From the NCBI RefSeq assembly GCF_000173415.1, contig NZ_ABXW01000060.1, positions 1 to 64,000 of the forward strand: DNA of 64,000 nt, given 5' to 3'. Of this stretch, positions 9,804-18,644 are shown piece by piece. The translations under genes were made by a program, and so were the position numbers. The DNA comes from Providencia alcalifaciens DSM 30120 (GTDB taxonomy: Bacteria > Pseudomonadota > Gammaproteobacteria > Enterobacterales > Enterobacteriaceae). Numbering within the stretch: position 1 is the first letter of the stretch; the number at the start of each line of letters is the position of its first letter. Under the pieces are notes generated by a model. The model had not been told where the DNA came from, searched no databases, and saw only the letters and a program-made list of their open reading frames with translations.

Positions 9804-10364
9804 TTAATCGAAGTTAATACGACGAGATTCTTCCGTTTTGATATCAGCTTCGTCTAAACGCCAATACTCTTTGTTGATTTTTAGGCTAGGAATAATGCCA
9901 ACAATTAATGCAGCAGGCATAGAAGCAATATAAGCATTATATGTTTCTAAAGAGCGGTTATAACCACGTTTTGCGAAAGAAAGTTTATTTTCAGAAGAGA
10001 CGATCTCTTCTTGCAAGTTTGCCATAATTGCATCAGATTTCAGTTCTGGATACGCTTCAACCGCTACGTTAATAGCACCACTGCTCACCATTTTAGATAA
10101 TGCATCCTCTGCTTCTCGAGCTTTATCCCCTGTCGCATTCTGAGCTTGGCTTCTGAGTTCAGTGATTTTGGTAAAGACTTCCGTTTCATGGCTTAAATAT
10201 TTTTTGACTGTTGCCAATAAGCTATCAAACACCTTACCGCGGCGATCTAATTGCACAGAAATCTCTGTTTCACTAGAAACCACCGCTTCACGTAGTGCAA
10301 CGATACGGTTATAAAAATAAATAACGATCAGCACCAGTACGACAATAAAAATTAAAAATTTCAT
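9804..10364 (-). CDS. LemA family protein
   Basis: Small membrane-anchored protein of the LemA family, whose members have an N-terminal transmembrane helix and a mostly helical extracytoplasmic domain; molecular role poorly known. The ATG at 10364 gives 186 residues with an AAGG ribosome site, and is preferred over a GTG two codons upstream. Visible family features are the N-terminal span MKFLIFIVVLVLIVIYFYN and the sequence ALREAVVSSETEISVQLDRRG. The YPELKSD motif around residue 110 and the C-terminal YNRSLETYNAYIASMPA follow. First gene of a two-gene unit with the M48 protease. Confidence 0.9.
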   Translation of the reverse strand: MKFLIFIVVLVLIVIYFYNRIVALREAVVSSETEISVQLDRRGKVFDSLLATVKKYLSHETEVFTKITELRSQAQNATGDKAREAEDALSKMVSSGAINVAVEAYPELKSDAIMANLQEEIVSSENKLSFAKRGYNRSLETYNAYIASMPAALIVGIIPSLKINKEYWRLDEADIKTEESRRINFD

Positions 10365-10526
10365 AATCACCTTTTAGGCATTTGCCATCAGAATAAAGAC
10401 TGAATGTTCAATCTCGCTAATTTTCAGGCTTGGAACTTTATTTATCGGTCATTCTACTCAGCCCGTAATAATAAAGGAACTGTTTGAGAAGAAATCAGAA
10501 CAATCAAGGAATCAGATTTTATGGCA

Positions 10527-10563
10527 ATAAAAAAGGCTACTTAGTCATTATTACTAAATAGCC
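10527..10563 (-). terminator. Terminator of mrp
   Basis: Read on the minus strand, GGCTATTTAGT pairs with ACTAAGTAGCC and is followed by a run of six Ts, 20 bases past the mrp stop codon. Confidence 0.85.
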
Positions 10564-10582
10564 CTTTATCAAGACAGCTTAA

Positions 10583-11695
10583 TTACACAGCGCGGAAAGA
10601 GATTTCCGTCGGGATCTTATCCCCTTCCCAATACATCAATGCAGAGATGTTAGACGCAATTTCGCGATAGATATCAGCGAACTCGCCTTCAGGGTCGCGC
10701 ATTACGGTTGGCTGACCACGGTCTAAGTCTTCACGTAATGAAATATGCAGCGGAACCTGACCTAGCAGTTTAGTGTTGTATTTCTCAGCCAATTTTTCTG
10801 CACCACCGGTACCGAAAATAGGCTCTACATGACCACAGTTACTACAAATATGTGCGCTCATATTTTCAACAACACCCAGCACTGGCACGTTCACTTTTTT
10901 GAACATGACAATCCCTTTCATCGCATCTACTAAGGCAATATCTTGCGGCGTGGTCACAACCACTGCACCTGTCACTGGAATATTTTGTGACAGAGTGAGT
11001 TGGATATCACCGGTTCCCGGTGGCATATCGATGACCAGATAATCCAGATCCGGCCATAAGGTATCTTGCAGCATCTGCATTAAGGCTTTACTCGCCATTG
11101 GACCACGCCATACCATCGCGTTGTCATCAGTCACTAAGTAACCAATAGAGTTAGTCGCTAAGCCATACGCCATAATTGGCGCCATGTGTTGTCCATCTGG
11201 AGACGTTGGACGCTCCAGAGTCGTTCCTAACATGTTAGGAATTGAAGGTCCGTAGATATCCGCATCAAGGATACCCACTTTAGCCCCTTCTTGTGCCAAC
11301 GCTAACGCTAAGTTCACAGAGGTACTGGATTTACCCACACCACCTTTGCCTGAACTGACCGCAAGAATATTACGCACCCCGTTAATGCCTGGTAAGTCAT
11401 TAGCACGTTTGAGAGTGGTAATATCGTGGCGTAATTTCCATTCTACGGCATGGGCACCTGTCAATTGCTTTAATTCAGCGGTTTTTTCGCTGATCAGCGT
11501 TTGAAATGGACCTTTCCAGACGAATGGCATAACGAGTTCGACATGCAACACATTGTCCAACAGCGCACAACGATGCAATGCTTTGATTGAAATCAGATTG
11601 CGCTTGAGAGTTGGGTGTGTAAATGAAGCCAAAACAGTGGAGACTTGTTCAGTCAGCAGTTCTGGTTTGTTCTGCTCGGGGGATTTATCGTTCAT
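10583..11695 (-). CDS. mrp: Iron-sulfur cluster carrier ATPase Mrp/ApbC
   Basis: P-loop ATPase of the Mrp/NBP35 family that binds and transfers Fe-S clusters to apoproteins in the cytosol. The start at 11695 (370 residues, AGGAG site) matches the E. coli length; an upstream frame extension has no support. Residues 1-100 form the MIP18-like N-terminal domain. The deviant Walker A SSGKGGVGKSS is at about 114-124, the switch segment DADIYGPSIPNMLG follows, and the cluster-binding CxxC is in ICSNCGHVEP. It is divergent from metG, as in E. coli. Confidence 0.96.
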   Translation of the reverse strand: MNDKSPEQNKPELLTEQVSTVLASFTHPTLKRNLISIKALHRCALLDNVLHVELVMPFVWKGPFQTLISEKTAELKQLTGAHAVEWKLRHDITTLKRANDLPGINGVRNILAVSSGKGGVGKSSTSVNLALALAQEGAKVGILDADIYGPSIPNMLGTTLERPTSPDGQHMAPIMAYGLATNSIGYLVTDDNAMVWRGPMASKALMQMLQDTLWPDLDYLVIDMPPGTGDIQLTLSQNIPVTGAVVVTTPQDIALVDAMKGIVMFKKVNVPVLGVVENMSAHICSNCGHVEPIFGTGGAEKLAEKYNTKLLGQVPLHISLREDLDRGQPTVMRDPEGEFADIYREIASNISALMYWEGDKIPTEISFRAV

Positions 11696-11933
11696 CCCGG
11701 CTCCTTTATTTTCTTTTTTGTAACTACACATTTTTGACTACGTTGCATGATAGCAGAGAACGCAAAAAATAGTGACCGCCTAGCGAATGAAAAACCACAA
11801 ACAGTAAAAATTTGTTTCCACCTAGCATTTTTTCCCAATAATTGCCGATTAATATTTTATTGCCCTAGCGACATTTTTATTGATCGGTTAACATCAAAGA
11901 CCCTTTATTAATAATGGAAGTAAGAAAGTTACT

Positions 11934-13961
11934 ATGTCTCAAGTCGCGAATAAATTACTGGTAACCTGTGCGTTACCATATGCTAACGGTTCAATCCATC
12001 TCGGTCATATTCTGGAGCACATTCAGGCTGATATTTGGGTCCGTTATCAGCGAATGCGCGGCAAAGAGGTTCATTTCATCTGTGCTGATGACGCGCACGG
12101 AACACCGATCATGCTAAAAGCTCAGCAACTATGTATTACGCCTGAAGAAATGATCGCTGCAATGAACCAAGAGCATCAGAACGATTTTGCTGGTTTCCAG
12201 ATTAGCTACGATAACTACCACTCAACCCATAGCGAAGAGAACAAAGAGTTATCAGAACTGATTTATGGCAAGTTAAAGAACAATGGTTTCATTAAGAATA
12301 AGACCATTTCACAACTTTACGACCCAGAAAAAGGCATGTTCCTGCCTGACCGTTTCGTAAAAGGTACTTGCCCGAAATGTAAAGCGGAAGATCAATACGG
12401 TGATAACTGCGAAGTCTGTAGCGCAACCTATAGCCCAACAGATCTGATTAACCCACGCTCAGTGGTTTCAGGTGCAACCCCAGTTATCCGTGAAACTGAA
12501 CACTTTTTCTTTGACCTCCCTGCATTTAGCGACATGCTGCAAGCATGGACTCGCTCTGGCGCACTGCAAGAACAAGTCGCGAATAAAATGCAAGAGTGGT
12601 TTGAATCTGGTTTACAACAGTGGGATATCACCCGTGACTCCCCGTATTTTGGTTTCGAAATTCCCGATGCACCGGGTAAATATTTCTACGTTTGGCTGGA
12701 TGCGCCAATCGGCTACATGGGCTCGTTTAAAAACCTGTGTGACAAACGCAGCGATTTAAACTTTGATGAGTTTTGGAATAAAGATTCAAAAACCGATCTT
12801 TACCATTTCATCGGAAAAGATATCGTTTATTTCCATAGCCTGTTCTGGCCAGCAATGTTAGAAGGCAGTAACTTCCGTAAACCAACTAACTTGTTTGTTC
12901 ACGGTTATGTCACCGTTAATGGTGCAAAAATGTCTAAGTCTCGCGGTACATTTATTACCGCTCGCTCTTACTTAGACCATTTCGATGCTGACTGCCTACG
13001 TTATTACTATGCAGCAAAACTCTCTTCACGCATCGACGATATCGACTTGAATTTGGAAGATTTCGTACAGCGTGTGAACAGCGATATCGTTAACAAAGTG
13101 GTGAACTTAGCCTCGCGTAACGCGGGCTTTATTGCTAAACGTTTTGCTGGCAAATTATCTGCAAACCTTGCAGAACCCGAGCTATATCAACAATTTGTCG
13201 ATGCTGCAAAAGTCATCGGTGACGATTTCACCAACCGCGAATACGGTAAAGCAGTCCGTGAAATCATGGCATTAGCTGATATTGCTAACCGCTATGTGGA
13301 TGAAAAAGCACCTTGGGTCGTCGCGAAGCAAGAAGGCAAAGACCAAGAGCTGCAAGATATCTGCTCGATGGGAATTAACCTGTTCCGCGTATTAATGACT
13401 TACTTGAAACCAATTCTGCCAAGCTTAACCAAGCGTGTGGAAGAGTTCCTGAAAGTTGAATTAACGTGGGATGCCATCAACACACCACTACTGAACCACG
13501 ATGTAGCGCCATTTAAAGCGTTATTTAACCGTATTGAATTAGCAAAAGCAGAAGCGATGGTAGAAGCGTCCAAGCAAAGTGCTCAGCCAGCTAAACAGCT
13601 GACCGGCCCTCTGGCGGATGATCCTATTCAAGAGACCATCACATTCGATGATTTCGCTAAAATTGATTTACGTATTGCGTTAATCAAGCAAGCAGAATTC
13701 GTTGAAGGTTCAGATAAATTGCTAAAATTACAGTTAGATATCGGCGGAGAGACTCGCCAAGTGTTCTCTGGTATCCGCAGTGCTTATCCTGATCCAAAAG
13801 TCTTGGAAGGTCGTTTAACGGTGATGGTGGCTAACCTTGCACCACGTAAAATGCGCTTTGGTATCTCCGAAGGTATGGTGATGGCGGCAGGTCCTGGTGG
13901 TAAAGATATTTACTTACTGAGCCCAGATAATGGTGCGCAACCAGGTATGCAAGTTAAATAA
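11934..13961 (+). CDS. metG: Methionyl-tRNA synthetase
   Basis: Charges tRNA-Met, including initiator tRNA, with methionine. 675 residues against 677 in E. coli. The class I signature HLGH is at 22-25, the zinc knuckle with four cysteines (CPKCK and CEVC) near 145-161, and KMSKS near 332. The anticodon-binding helical domain follows, then from about 575 a C-terminal tRNA-binding OB fold ([16 protein letters not shown] to the end) that gives dimerisation. Well preserved and essential. Confidence 0.98.
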   Translation: MSQVANKLLVTCALPYANGSIHLGHILEHIQADIWVRYQRMRGKEVHFICADDAHGTPIMLKAQQLCITPEEMIAAMNQEHQNDFAGFQISYDNYHSTHSEENKELSELIYGKLKNNGFIKNKTISQLYDPEKGMFLPDRFVKGTCPKCKAEDQYGDNCEVCSATYSPTDLINPRSVVSGATPVIRETEHFFFDLPAFSDMLQAWTRSGALQEQVANKMQEWFESGLQQWDITRDSPYFGFEIPDAPGKYFYVWLDAPIGYMGSFKNLCDKRSDLNFDEFWNKDSKTDLYHFIGKDIVYFHSLFWPAMLEGSNFRKPTNLFVHGYVTVNGAKMSKSRGTFITARSYLDHFDADCLRYYYAAKLSSRIDDIDLNLEDFVQRVNSDIVNKVVNLASRNAGFIAKRFAGKLSANLAEPELYQQFVDAAKVIGDDFTNREYGKAVREIMALADIANRYVDEKAPWVVAKQEGKDQELQDICSMGINLFRVLMTYLKPILPSLTKRVEEFLKVELTWDAINTPLLNHDVAPFKALFNRIELAKAEAMVEASKQSAQPAKQLTGPLADDPIQETITFDDFAKIDLRIALIKQAEFVEGSDKLLKLQLDIGGETRQVFSGIRSAYPDPKVLEGRLTVMVANLAPRKMRFGISEGMVMAAGPGGKDIYLLSPDNGAQPGMQVK

Positions 13962-14016
13962 GTCATGGATTGTCGTTCGAGAAATTGAACGACAAACTTA
14001 GACCATATCAATATAA

Positions 14017-14048
14017 AACGGAGCCACTTCAGTGAGCTCCGTTTTTTT
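14017..14048 (+). terminator. Terminator of metG
   Basis: ACGGAGC and GCTCCGT form the stem, followed by seven Ts. A second perfect hairpin without T-run (TTGTCGTTC with GAACGACAA) lies just upstream at about 13970-13996. Confidence 0.85.
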
Positions 14049-14129
14049 ATGGGTTTTTATTTGTGATCTCTGGCACAATTTTAAAGTTAATTGTATGATG
14101 AATGCCTGTCGAGTAATAGGACAAGTCCC

Positions 14130-14597
14130 ATGTCATTAAAACAAGTATTGAACACCGGATGGCAATATTTGCGAGCCTTCGCAATACTTTACCTCTGCCT
14201 GATTATCGGAAATGTGATTTCCACGCTGCTTCCTTTTTCCATTCCCGGCAGTATTGTCGGAATGTTGCTGCTGTTTGTACTACTGGCTTTGCAAATTGTA
14301 CCCGCTCATTGGGCTCAACCCGGCTGTAGCATCTTGCTGAAAAACATGACTATTTTATTCGTTCCCATTGGAGTGGGAATTATGAATTATTATGATTTAC
14401 TCAGCCAACAAATGATCCCCATTGTGGTTTCCTGCGTTGCCAGCACCTTGATTGTCATGATCGTTGTCGCGGTTAGCTCCAACTATGTCCATAAAGAACG
14501 CCCTATCGTAGGTGTTAAACCTGATGAAGTCCCACTTCCCCCTGAAGAGCCGATTTCTTCAACAATGAATAGCGATAAAACAAAGGGGAAAGAGTGA
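14130..14597 (+). CDS. yohJ: LrgA/CidA family membrane protein YohJ
   Basis: Small inner-membrane protein of the LrgA/CidA (holin-like) family; with YohK it forms the enterobacterial counterpart of the Staphylococcus LrgAB pair, associated with murein hydrolase control or small-metabolite export. The ATG at 14130 has AGGA eight bases upstream and starts MSLKQVLNTGWQYLRAF, like E. coli. Four membrane spans are visible, with the conserved SIPGSIVGMLLLF and FVPIGVGIMNYYDLL. At 155 residues it is longer than the ~132 of E. coli because of a hydrophilic, Pro/Glu-rich C-terminal tail. Its stop overlaps the start of yohK (TGATG), so the two are translationally coupled. Confidence 0.92.
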   Translation: MSLKQVLNTGWQYLRAFAILYLCLIIGNVISTLLPFSIPGSIVGMLLLFVLLALQIVPAHWAQPGCSILLKNMTILFVPIGVGIMNYYDLLSQQMIPIVVSCVASTLIVMIVVAVSSNYVHKERPIVGVKPDEVPLPPEEPISSTMNSDKTKGKE

Positions 14598-15292
14598 TGT
14601 TAGAACATATTTGGTGGTCACTACCATTAACTATCGTTGTTTTCTACTTGGCAAGAGCGCTGTCTATCAAGTGCAAATTGCCCATTCTGAATCCATTATT
14701 GCTAACAATCGCCATTATTATTCCGCTGCTGGTTTTGACCAATACCTCTTATGAGCATTATTTTGCGGGAAGCCGATTGTTGAATGATTTATTACAACCC
14801 GCTGTTGTTGCTCTTGCTTTTCCACTCTACGAACAAATGCATCAAATCCGTGCACAATGGAAATCCCTGTTTAGTATCTGCTTTGCGGGAAGTATCGTTG
14901 CTATGTTTAGTGGAGCCGCGATTGCACTGTGGCTTGGCGCAACACCCGATATTGCAGGATCTGTATTACCTAAATCGGTCACAACACCGATAGCCATGGC
15001 AGTTGCCGATTCAGTTGGAGGAATCCCAGCAATCAGCGCCGCTTGCGTACTTTTTGTGGGTATTTTAGGTGCAATGTTTGGCCATAGCCTATTTGATGTT
15101 TTGCGTATTCGCACCCACGCATCACGAGGCTTGGCGATGGGCACCGCTTCTCACGCCTTGGGAACTGCGCGTTGTGCGGAAATTAACTACATTGAAGGGG
15201 CATACAGTTCATTAGCGTTAATGACCTGCGGGGTGATTACCTCTCTGCTCGCACCGTTTATCTTCCCTGTTATTCTTCACTTATTTAGCTAA
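14597..15292 (+). CDS. yohK: LrgB/CidB family membrane protein YohK
   Basis: Partner of YohJ in the LrgB family; 231 residues as in E. coli. Six to seven hydrophobic spans and the family stretches PAVVALAFPLYEQ, LPKSVTTPIAMAVADSVGGIPA and GTASHALGTARC are seen. The ATG at 14597 overlaps the yohJ stop; a GTG one codon earlier is less likely. Cytidine deaminase follows downstream, and yohJ-yohK-cdd is also the E. coli order, where the cdd product and YohJK have been discussed as functionally linked by position only. Confidence 0.93.
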   Translation: MLEHIWWSLPLTIVVFYLARALSIKCKLPILNPLLLTIAIIIPLLVLTNTSYEHYFAGSRLLNDLLQPAVVALAFPLYEQMHQIRAQWKSLFSICFAGSIVAMFSGAAIALWLGATPDIAGSVLPKSVTTPIAMAVADSVGGIPAISAACVLFVGILGAMFGHSLFDVLRIRTHASRGLAMGTASHALGTARCAEINYIEGAYSSLALMTCGVITSLLAPFIFPVILHLFS

Positions 15293-15301
15293 ACTGAATC
15301 A

Positions 15302-15328
15302 ATAAGAGAGGTTACTTACCTCTCTTAT
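15302..15328 (+). terminator. Stem-loop after yohK
   Basis: ATAAGAGAGGTA and TACCTCTCTTAT form a perfect stem with a 3-4 base loop ten bases after the yohK stop. Only a loose T-rich stretch follows. Confidence 0.65.
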
Positions 15329-15349
15329 GCAAATTTTAATGCAAAAACT

Positions 15350-15365
15350 TGAGATACATCTCTCA
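15350..15365 (+). promoter_or_regulatory. Distal CRP-like site of cdd
   Basis: TGAGA-N6-TCTCA, a perfect dyad matching the CRP consensus TGTGA-N6-TCACA at four of five bases in each arm. Its centre is 50 bases upstream of the centre of the strong proximal site, about five helical turns. Confidence 0.6.
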
Positions 15366-15368
15366 TTT

Positions 15369-15385
15369 AATGAATTTGTTTCATC
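15369..15385 (+). promoter_or_regulatory. Candidate CytR operator of cdd
   Basis: AATGAATTTGTTTCATC is an inverted pair resembling CytR octamers (AATGYAAC and GTTGCATT). It lies between the two CRP-like sites, the arrangement known for CytR-CRP repressed promoters such as E. coli cdd. Confidence 0.55.
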
Positions 15386-15399
15386 TATTACAATAACAG

Positions 15400-15415
15400 A
15401 GTGATCACGGTCACA
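15400..15415 (+). promoter_or_regulatory. Proximal CRP site of cdd
   Basis: AGTGA-N6-TCACA matches the CRP consensus at nine of ten bases. The centre (15407.5) is about 42 bases upstream of the transcription start expected from the -10 element TAGAAT at 15438-15443, the class II activation position. Confidence 0.8.
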
Positions 15416-15437
15416 TTCAATCCCCCTATGAATTGAA

Positions 15438-15443
15438 TAGAAT
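15438..15443 (+). promoter_or_regulatory. -10 element of cdd promoter
   Basis: TAGAAT, five of six bases of the sigma70 -10 hexamer, placed so that the start site would be near 15450. No good -35 is present, consistent with dependence on CRP. Confidence 0.6.
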
Positions 15444-15471
15444 GAAAACAATTAAATAGGGAGGGTTACTC

Positions 15472-16368
15472 ATGCATTCAAGATTTAAGGCCGCTTGGGC
15501 CGAACTTCCAGAAAAGTTACAGTCTGTCCTAAAACCGATTATGGACAAACCCGATTTCTCAGCCATGTTAACCGCTGAGCAAGTAAAGCAAATTAAAGCT
15601 GAGAGTGGATGCACGGACAGTGAACTCGCTTTTTCATTATTACCTTTCGCTGCGGCTTACGCTGTCACACCTATTTCTCGCTTTAATGTAGGCGCAATCG
15701 CTTGCGGGATCAGTGGTAATCTCTATTTCGGCGCAAATATGGAATTTAACCATGTTTCTATTGGGCAAACGATTCATGCCGAACAATGTGCCATTACTCA
15801 TGCATGGTTAAAAGGCGAAAAGCAATTAACCTCCATTACCGTGAACTACACGCCTTGCGGTCACTGCCGACAATTTATGAATGAACTGCGTGAAGGCGGT
15901 AAGATTATGGTGCATTTACCAAAACGCCAAGCTGCGACGCTTCATGATTATTTGCCAGATTCTTTTGGTCCATCAGACCTGAATATCACTACATTGCTAC
16001 TCGATAATGTGGATCATGGGTATAAAAACCAAAGTCGCGATAGATTACTCTCCGCAGCGACTGAAGCCGCTAATCAATCCCATGCACCGTACAGTGAATC
16101 TCATTCCGGTATTGCTGTGCAGTTAAAAGATGGCTCTCTATTTACAGGTCGTTACGCCGAAAATGCTGCGTTTAACCCGAGCTTACCGCCATTACAAGCA
16201 GCGCTAATTATGGTGAATTTAGCGGGTAAAGATATTCATGCTATTGAGCAAGCGGTGTTGGTGGAAAAACAAGATGCAACGGTGCAGCAGTGGTGCACTA
16301 CGGAAAATACCTTGCACGCGTTGGGTTGCCAAAAAGTGGAACGCATTTATTTGGATGAGTCCATTTAA
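15472..16368 (+). CDS. cdd: Cytidine deaminase
   Basis: Deaminates cytidine and deoxycytidine to uridine and deoxyuridine in pyrimidine salvage. 298 residues, the long enterobacterial dimeric form (E. coli 294) made of two related domains of which only the first is catalytic. The zinc site is visible: His102 and the proton-shuttle Glu104 in HAEQC, then Cys129 and Cys132 in PCGHC. The second, non-catalytic domain begins near residue 185 (RDRLLSAATEAANQSHAPYSE). GGGAGG lies ahead of the ATG. The upstream region carries two CRP-like sites flanking a CytR-like dyad, so it should respond to carbon state and nucleosides. Confidence 0.97.
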   Translation: MHSRFKAAWAELPEKLQSVLKPIMDKPDFSAMLTAEQVKQIKAESGCTDSELAFSLLPFAAAYAVTPISRFNVGAIACGISGNLYFGANMEFNHVSIGQTIHAEQCAITHAWLKGEKQLTSITVNYTPCGHCRQFMNELREGGKIMVHLPKRQAATLHDYLPDSFGPSDLNITTLLLDNVDHGYKNQSRDRLLSAATEAANQSHAPYSESHSGIAVQLKDGSLFTGRYAENAAFNPSLPPLQAALIMVNLAGKDIHAIEQAVLVEKQDATVQQWCTTENTLHALGCQKVERIYLDESI

Positions 16369-16409
16369 ACGTTATTTTATTTAAGCCAGATTCAAAATTT
16401 TAAGATTAC

Positions 16410-16456
16410 AACGGCGGTTATTGTGAGTTTATCAACTTCAATAACCGCCGTTTTTT
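16410..16456 (+). terminator. Terminator of cdd
   Basis: AACGGCGGTTATTG pairs with CAATAACCGCCGTT around a longer loop and is followed by six Ts. It also separates cdd from the oppositely oriented accessory cassette. Confidence 0.85.
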
Positions 16457-16485
16457 ATTGAAACGTTATTGAGTGTTAATAATAA

Positions 16486-16836
16486 TTAAAATGAAAATCT
16501 GGATGACGAGCTACTATAGCCGCCACTGTAGTTAAATTCAGGTATGCTCGGTGCTTGTGGGATTCTAAAATCTCTATCAAAAGAGCTTGTTGAGTGGTTT
16601 ATGGAAGACATATGGTCACTAAGGTGCCCAATCATATTTTCAAAGTGATGACTATGTTGAATTCTATCTTCAGGAAAATCTTTAAATCCATCAGTCCCAG
16701 GTAAGACAACACTTGGTCGTTCTAGATAATGATTTATTGGCGCTTGCGCATTATCAGGTTTTATTATATCAAGCAGGTTTGTTGTCATCGGTGCTAATTC
16801 TCTATCAGGTTCAACTTTTGGATAGATATTTTCCAT
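16486..16836 (-). CDS. Unknown protein, possible split-off C-terminus of the upstream gene (116 aa)
   Basis: No family recognised. The product is hydrophilic and low in secondary-structure signals, rich in Pro, His, Ser and Asn, ending GGYSSSSSRFSF; no signal peptide or membrane span. The ATG at 16836 has no ribosome binding site: the upstream bases are the 8-bp tandem repeat TATCGATT. It starts seven bases after the stop of the 595-aa gene, one frame off. Removing two copies of the repeat would join both frames into a single protein of about 710 residues, so this may be the original C-terminus of that protein or a coupled small partner. AT-rich like the rest of the cassette. Confidence 0.55.
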   Translation of the reverse strand: MENIYPKVEPDRELAPMTTNLLDIIKPDNAQAPINHYLERPSVVLPGTDGFKDFPEDRIQHSHHFENMIGHLSDHMSSINHSTSSFDRDFRIPQAPSIPEFNYSGGYSSSSSRFSF

Positions 16837-16866
16837 TATCGATTTATCGATTTATCGATTTATCGA
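16837..16866. repeat. 8-bp tandem repeat at a gene junction (3.75 copies)
   Basis: Three full copies of TATCGATT plus TATCGA. The array covers the last codons and stop of the 595-aa gene and the start region of the 116-aa gene. As eight is not a multiple of three, copy number changes shift the frame; with two copies fewer, the two genes would be read as one. Confidence 0.9.
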
Positions 16867-18631
16867 CCATATTATGGGGGTAGTTAGTTGATGGAGGGGA
16901 TATATCTTCCCTATTTATAGGCTGAATTTTAGTTGTTAATGCTGGATTAGATACCCCATAAATATCTAAATCACTTTGAGGTATAACTGCTTTCAATTCA
17001 TTATATTTAACCGCTATATATTCCTTGAGTGTAGTTCCTCTTTCCGAAAGGTATTCACCAAAGACAGATCCCGTTTCTATCATATTATCTACTGTCGATA
17101 TAGTATTAGCCCATTCTACAAACATATTAAACTTTTCTTTAGAAGGATTATTTTTAATGCTTATTATCATTTTATCCATTAAGTAAAGACCATACTCAAC
17201 CTCACTTTGATTACTCCCTGAATTTAATAACATTTCAGAGTATATTTCATCATATTCCTTTAGGGGGATAATTTTTAATGGGATTGATAATGTCCATGCC
17301 TCTTTAGGTAGTTTTTCACTCATGAGTGCTTTATCATGTATATCTTCAATATCACGAATAGTAAATTTTTTACGCAAAACTGTCGTTTTTTCATCCCTAA
17401 ACTTATTAAGTAATTTTTTCCCTGTTTCTAATGCCACACTAAGTTGTATTCTTTTTAAATCATTATGATCTAAAATAATATTATGCTGCTTTGCTTTTTC
17501 AATTAAGTAATTTGTTGCCATTTTCCCTGAATAAGAGTCACCTCTAATAAGGCCATTAGGGATTTCTCCATATCGCTCACCATTGGCTTCAAGATAGTTA
17601 TATAAAACCTGCGGATTCTCTGTTATTTTCATTTCTTCAATAACGTCTTTAGCTTCTTGTAAGTTTAATTCAAATTTAATTTTTCCATTATTATCAAACA
17701 ATACAGATCGTTTCTTTCTACGATTATGTCTATTTGTATGAACTTCATTTATTAAAAATTTTAATTTTTCTTCTTTCGTTTCCCAAAATAATATATTTTC
17801 ATTTATCCTACTCCCCATTGATAAGAGAGCATCCTCAGTCAGAATTTCATCAGCATCAACTTCATTAAATACCCAAGGAACGACATCACCTAATACCCTT
17901 TCATTTGTTTTTATACTGCCCATGACATCTTTCATTAGTATGGATAATTCTGATTCAGAATTTCTTATCTTATCAAGTTCATCGAATTGTGAATCACTTA
18001 ATGTTCTATACATTGAAATATAGAACTTCCTAGTCAGCCATGACTTTAGCATCTCTTTGTTAGTATCATCACTTACCATATATTTTTTAATCATCATCTC
18101 AAATGTTTTATAATGATGATTAACTTGTTCTTTGAACTCAGTACTAGAGTTTAGTCTATGAGTCCAGAATCCCTTTCTTTCATTTGGTGAAAGCGATTCA
18201 AACACTGCATATAAATACCAATCCTCAATATTAAATCGACTTTCAGAGCAAGATTTAATATTAATTAAAATTAGTTCCTCATAATTTACATCCAATATTT
18301 CAATAATTTCACCATCAGATTTAATAAGTTTACTTTCAAGTAAATTTAAATATTCATTCGCTAGTTTAAAATCTATTTCTTTAAAATCCTTGTTTCTGGC
18401 GTCTTCATCATTCCATGATGAGTCTTCACTAGGAAAATACAGGGAATCCATACCCCAAAAAACCGACTCACTTCCATCTACTCCTGCAAATAAAGCATAT
18501 CTATCACCTTTATTCGCTAGATACTGATACATTTTTTTCGGACTTTTATCTTCTCTTAATAGTTTTTTAATCGTAATGAGATCATTTTTTGTAAACACCC
18601 TACTAGCACTGTATCTTGTATTATTTGACAT
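16844..18631 (-). CDS. Unknown 595-aa protein, possible secreted effector
   Basis: I cannot name a family. The protein is large, hydrophilic and Lys/Glu/Asn-rich, with no signal peptide and no membrane span. It contains an internal duplication: residues about 28-66 (SPKKMYQYLANKGDRYALF...) match about 338-376 (NPQVLYNYLEANGERYGEI...GDSYSGKMATNYL), sharing Y-x-YL-x3-G-x-RY. A basic patch RHNRRKKR lies near 301-308. Start supported by AGGA eight bases upstream. It is third in a minus-strand series 202-aa, 238-aa, 595-aa, 116-aa with gaps of 7-27 bases. Two secreted small proteins upstream and this long soluble one suggest an effector with periplasmic immunity partners, perhaps of a type VI system; this is inference from layout, and no secretion gene is nearby. 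Codon and base use are more AT-rich than the flanking core genes. Confidence 0.6.
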   Translation of the reverse strand: MSNNTRYSASRVFTKNDLITIKKLLREDKSPKKMYQYLANKGDRYALFAGVDGSESVFWGMDSLYFPSEDSSWNDEDARNKDFKEIDFKLANEYLNLLESKLIKSDGEIIEILDVNYEELILINIKSCSESRFNIEDWYLYAVFESLSPNERKGFWTHRLNSSTEFKEQVNHHYKTFEMMIKKYMVSDDTNKEMLKSWLTRKFYISMYRTLSDSQFDELDKIRNSESELSILMKDVMGSIKTNERVLGDVVPWVFNEVDADEILTEDALLSMGSRINENILFWETKEEKLKFLINEVHTNRHNRRKKRSVLFDNNGKIKFELNLQEAKDVIEEMKITENPQVLYNYLEANGERYGEIPNGLIRGDSYSGKMATNYLIEKAKQHNIILDHNDLKRIQLSVALETGKKLLNKFRDEKTTVLRKKFTIRDIEDIHDKALMSEKLPKEAWTLSIPLKIIPLKEYDEIYSEMLLNSGSNQSEVEYGLYLMDKMIISIKNNPSKEKFNMFVEWANTISTVDNMIETGSVFGEYLSERGTTLKEYIAVKYNELKAVIPQSDLDIYGVSNPALTTKIQPINREDISPPSTNYPHNMVDKSINR

Positions 18632-18644
18632 TTAAAATCCTTTT

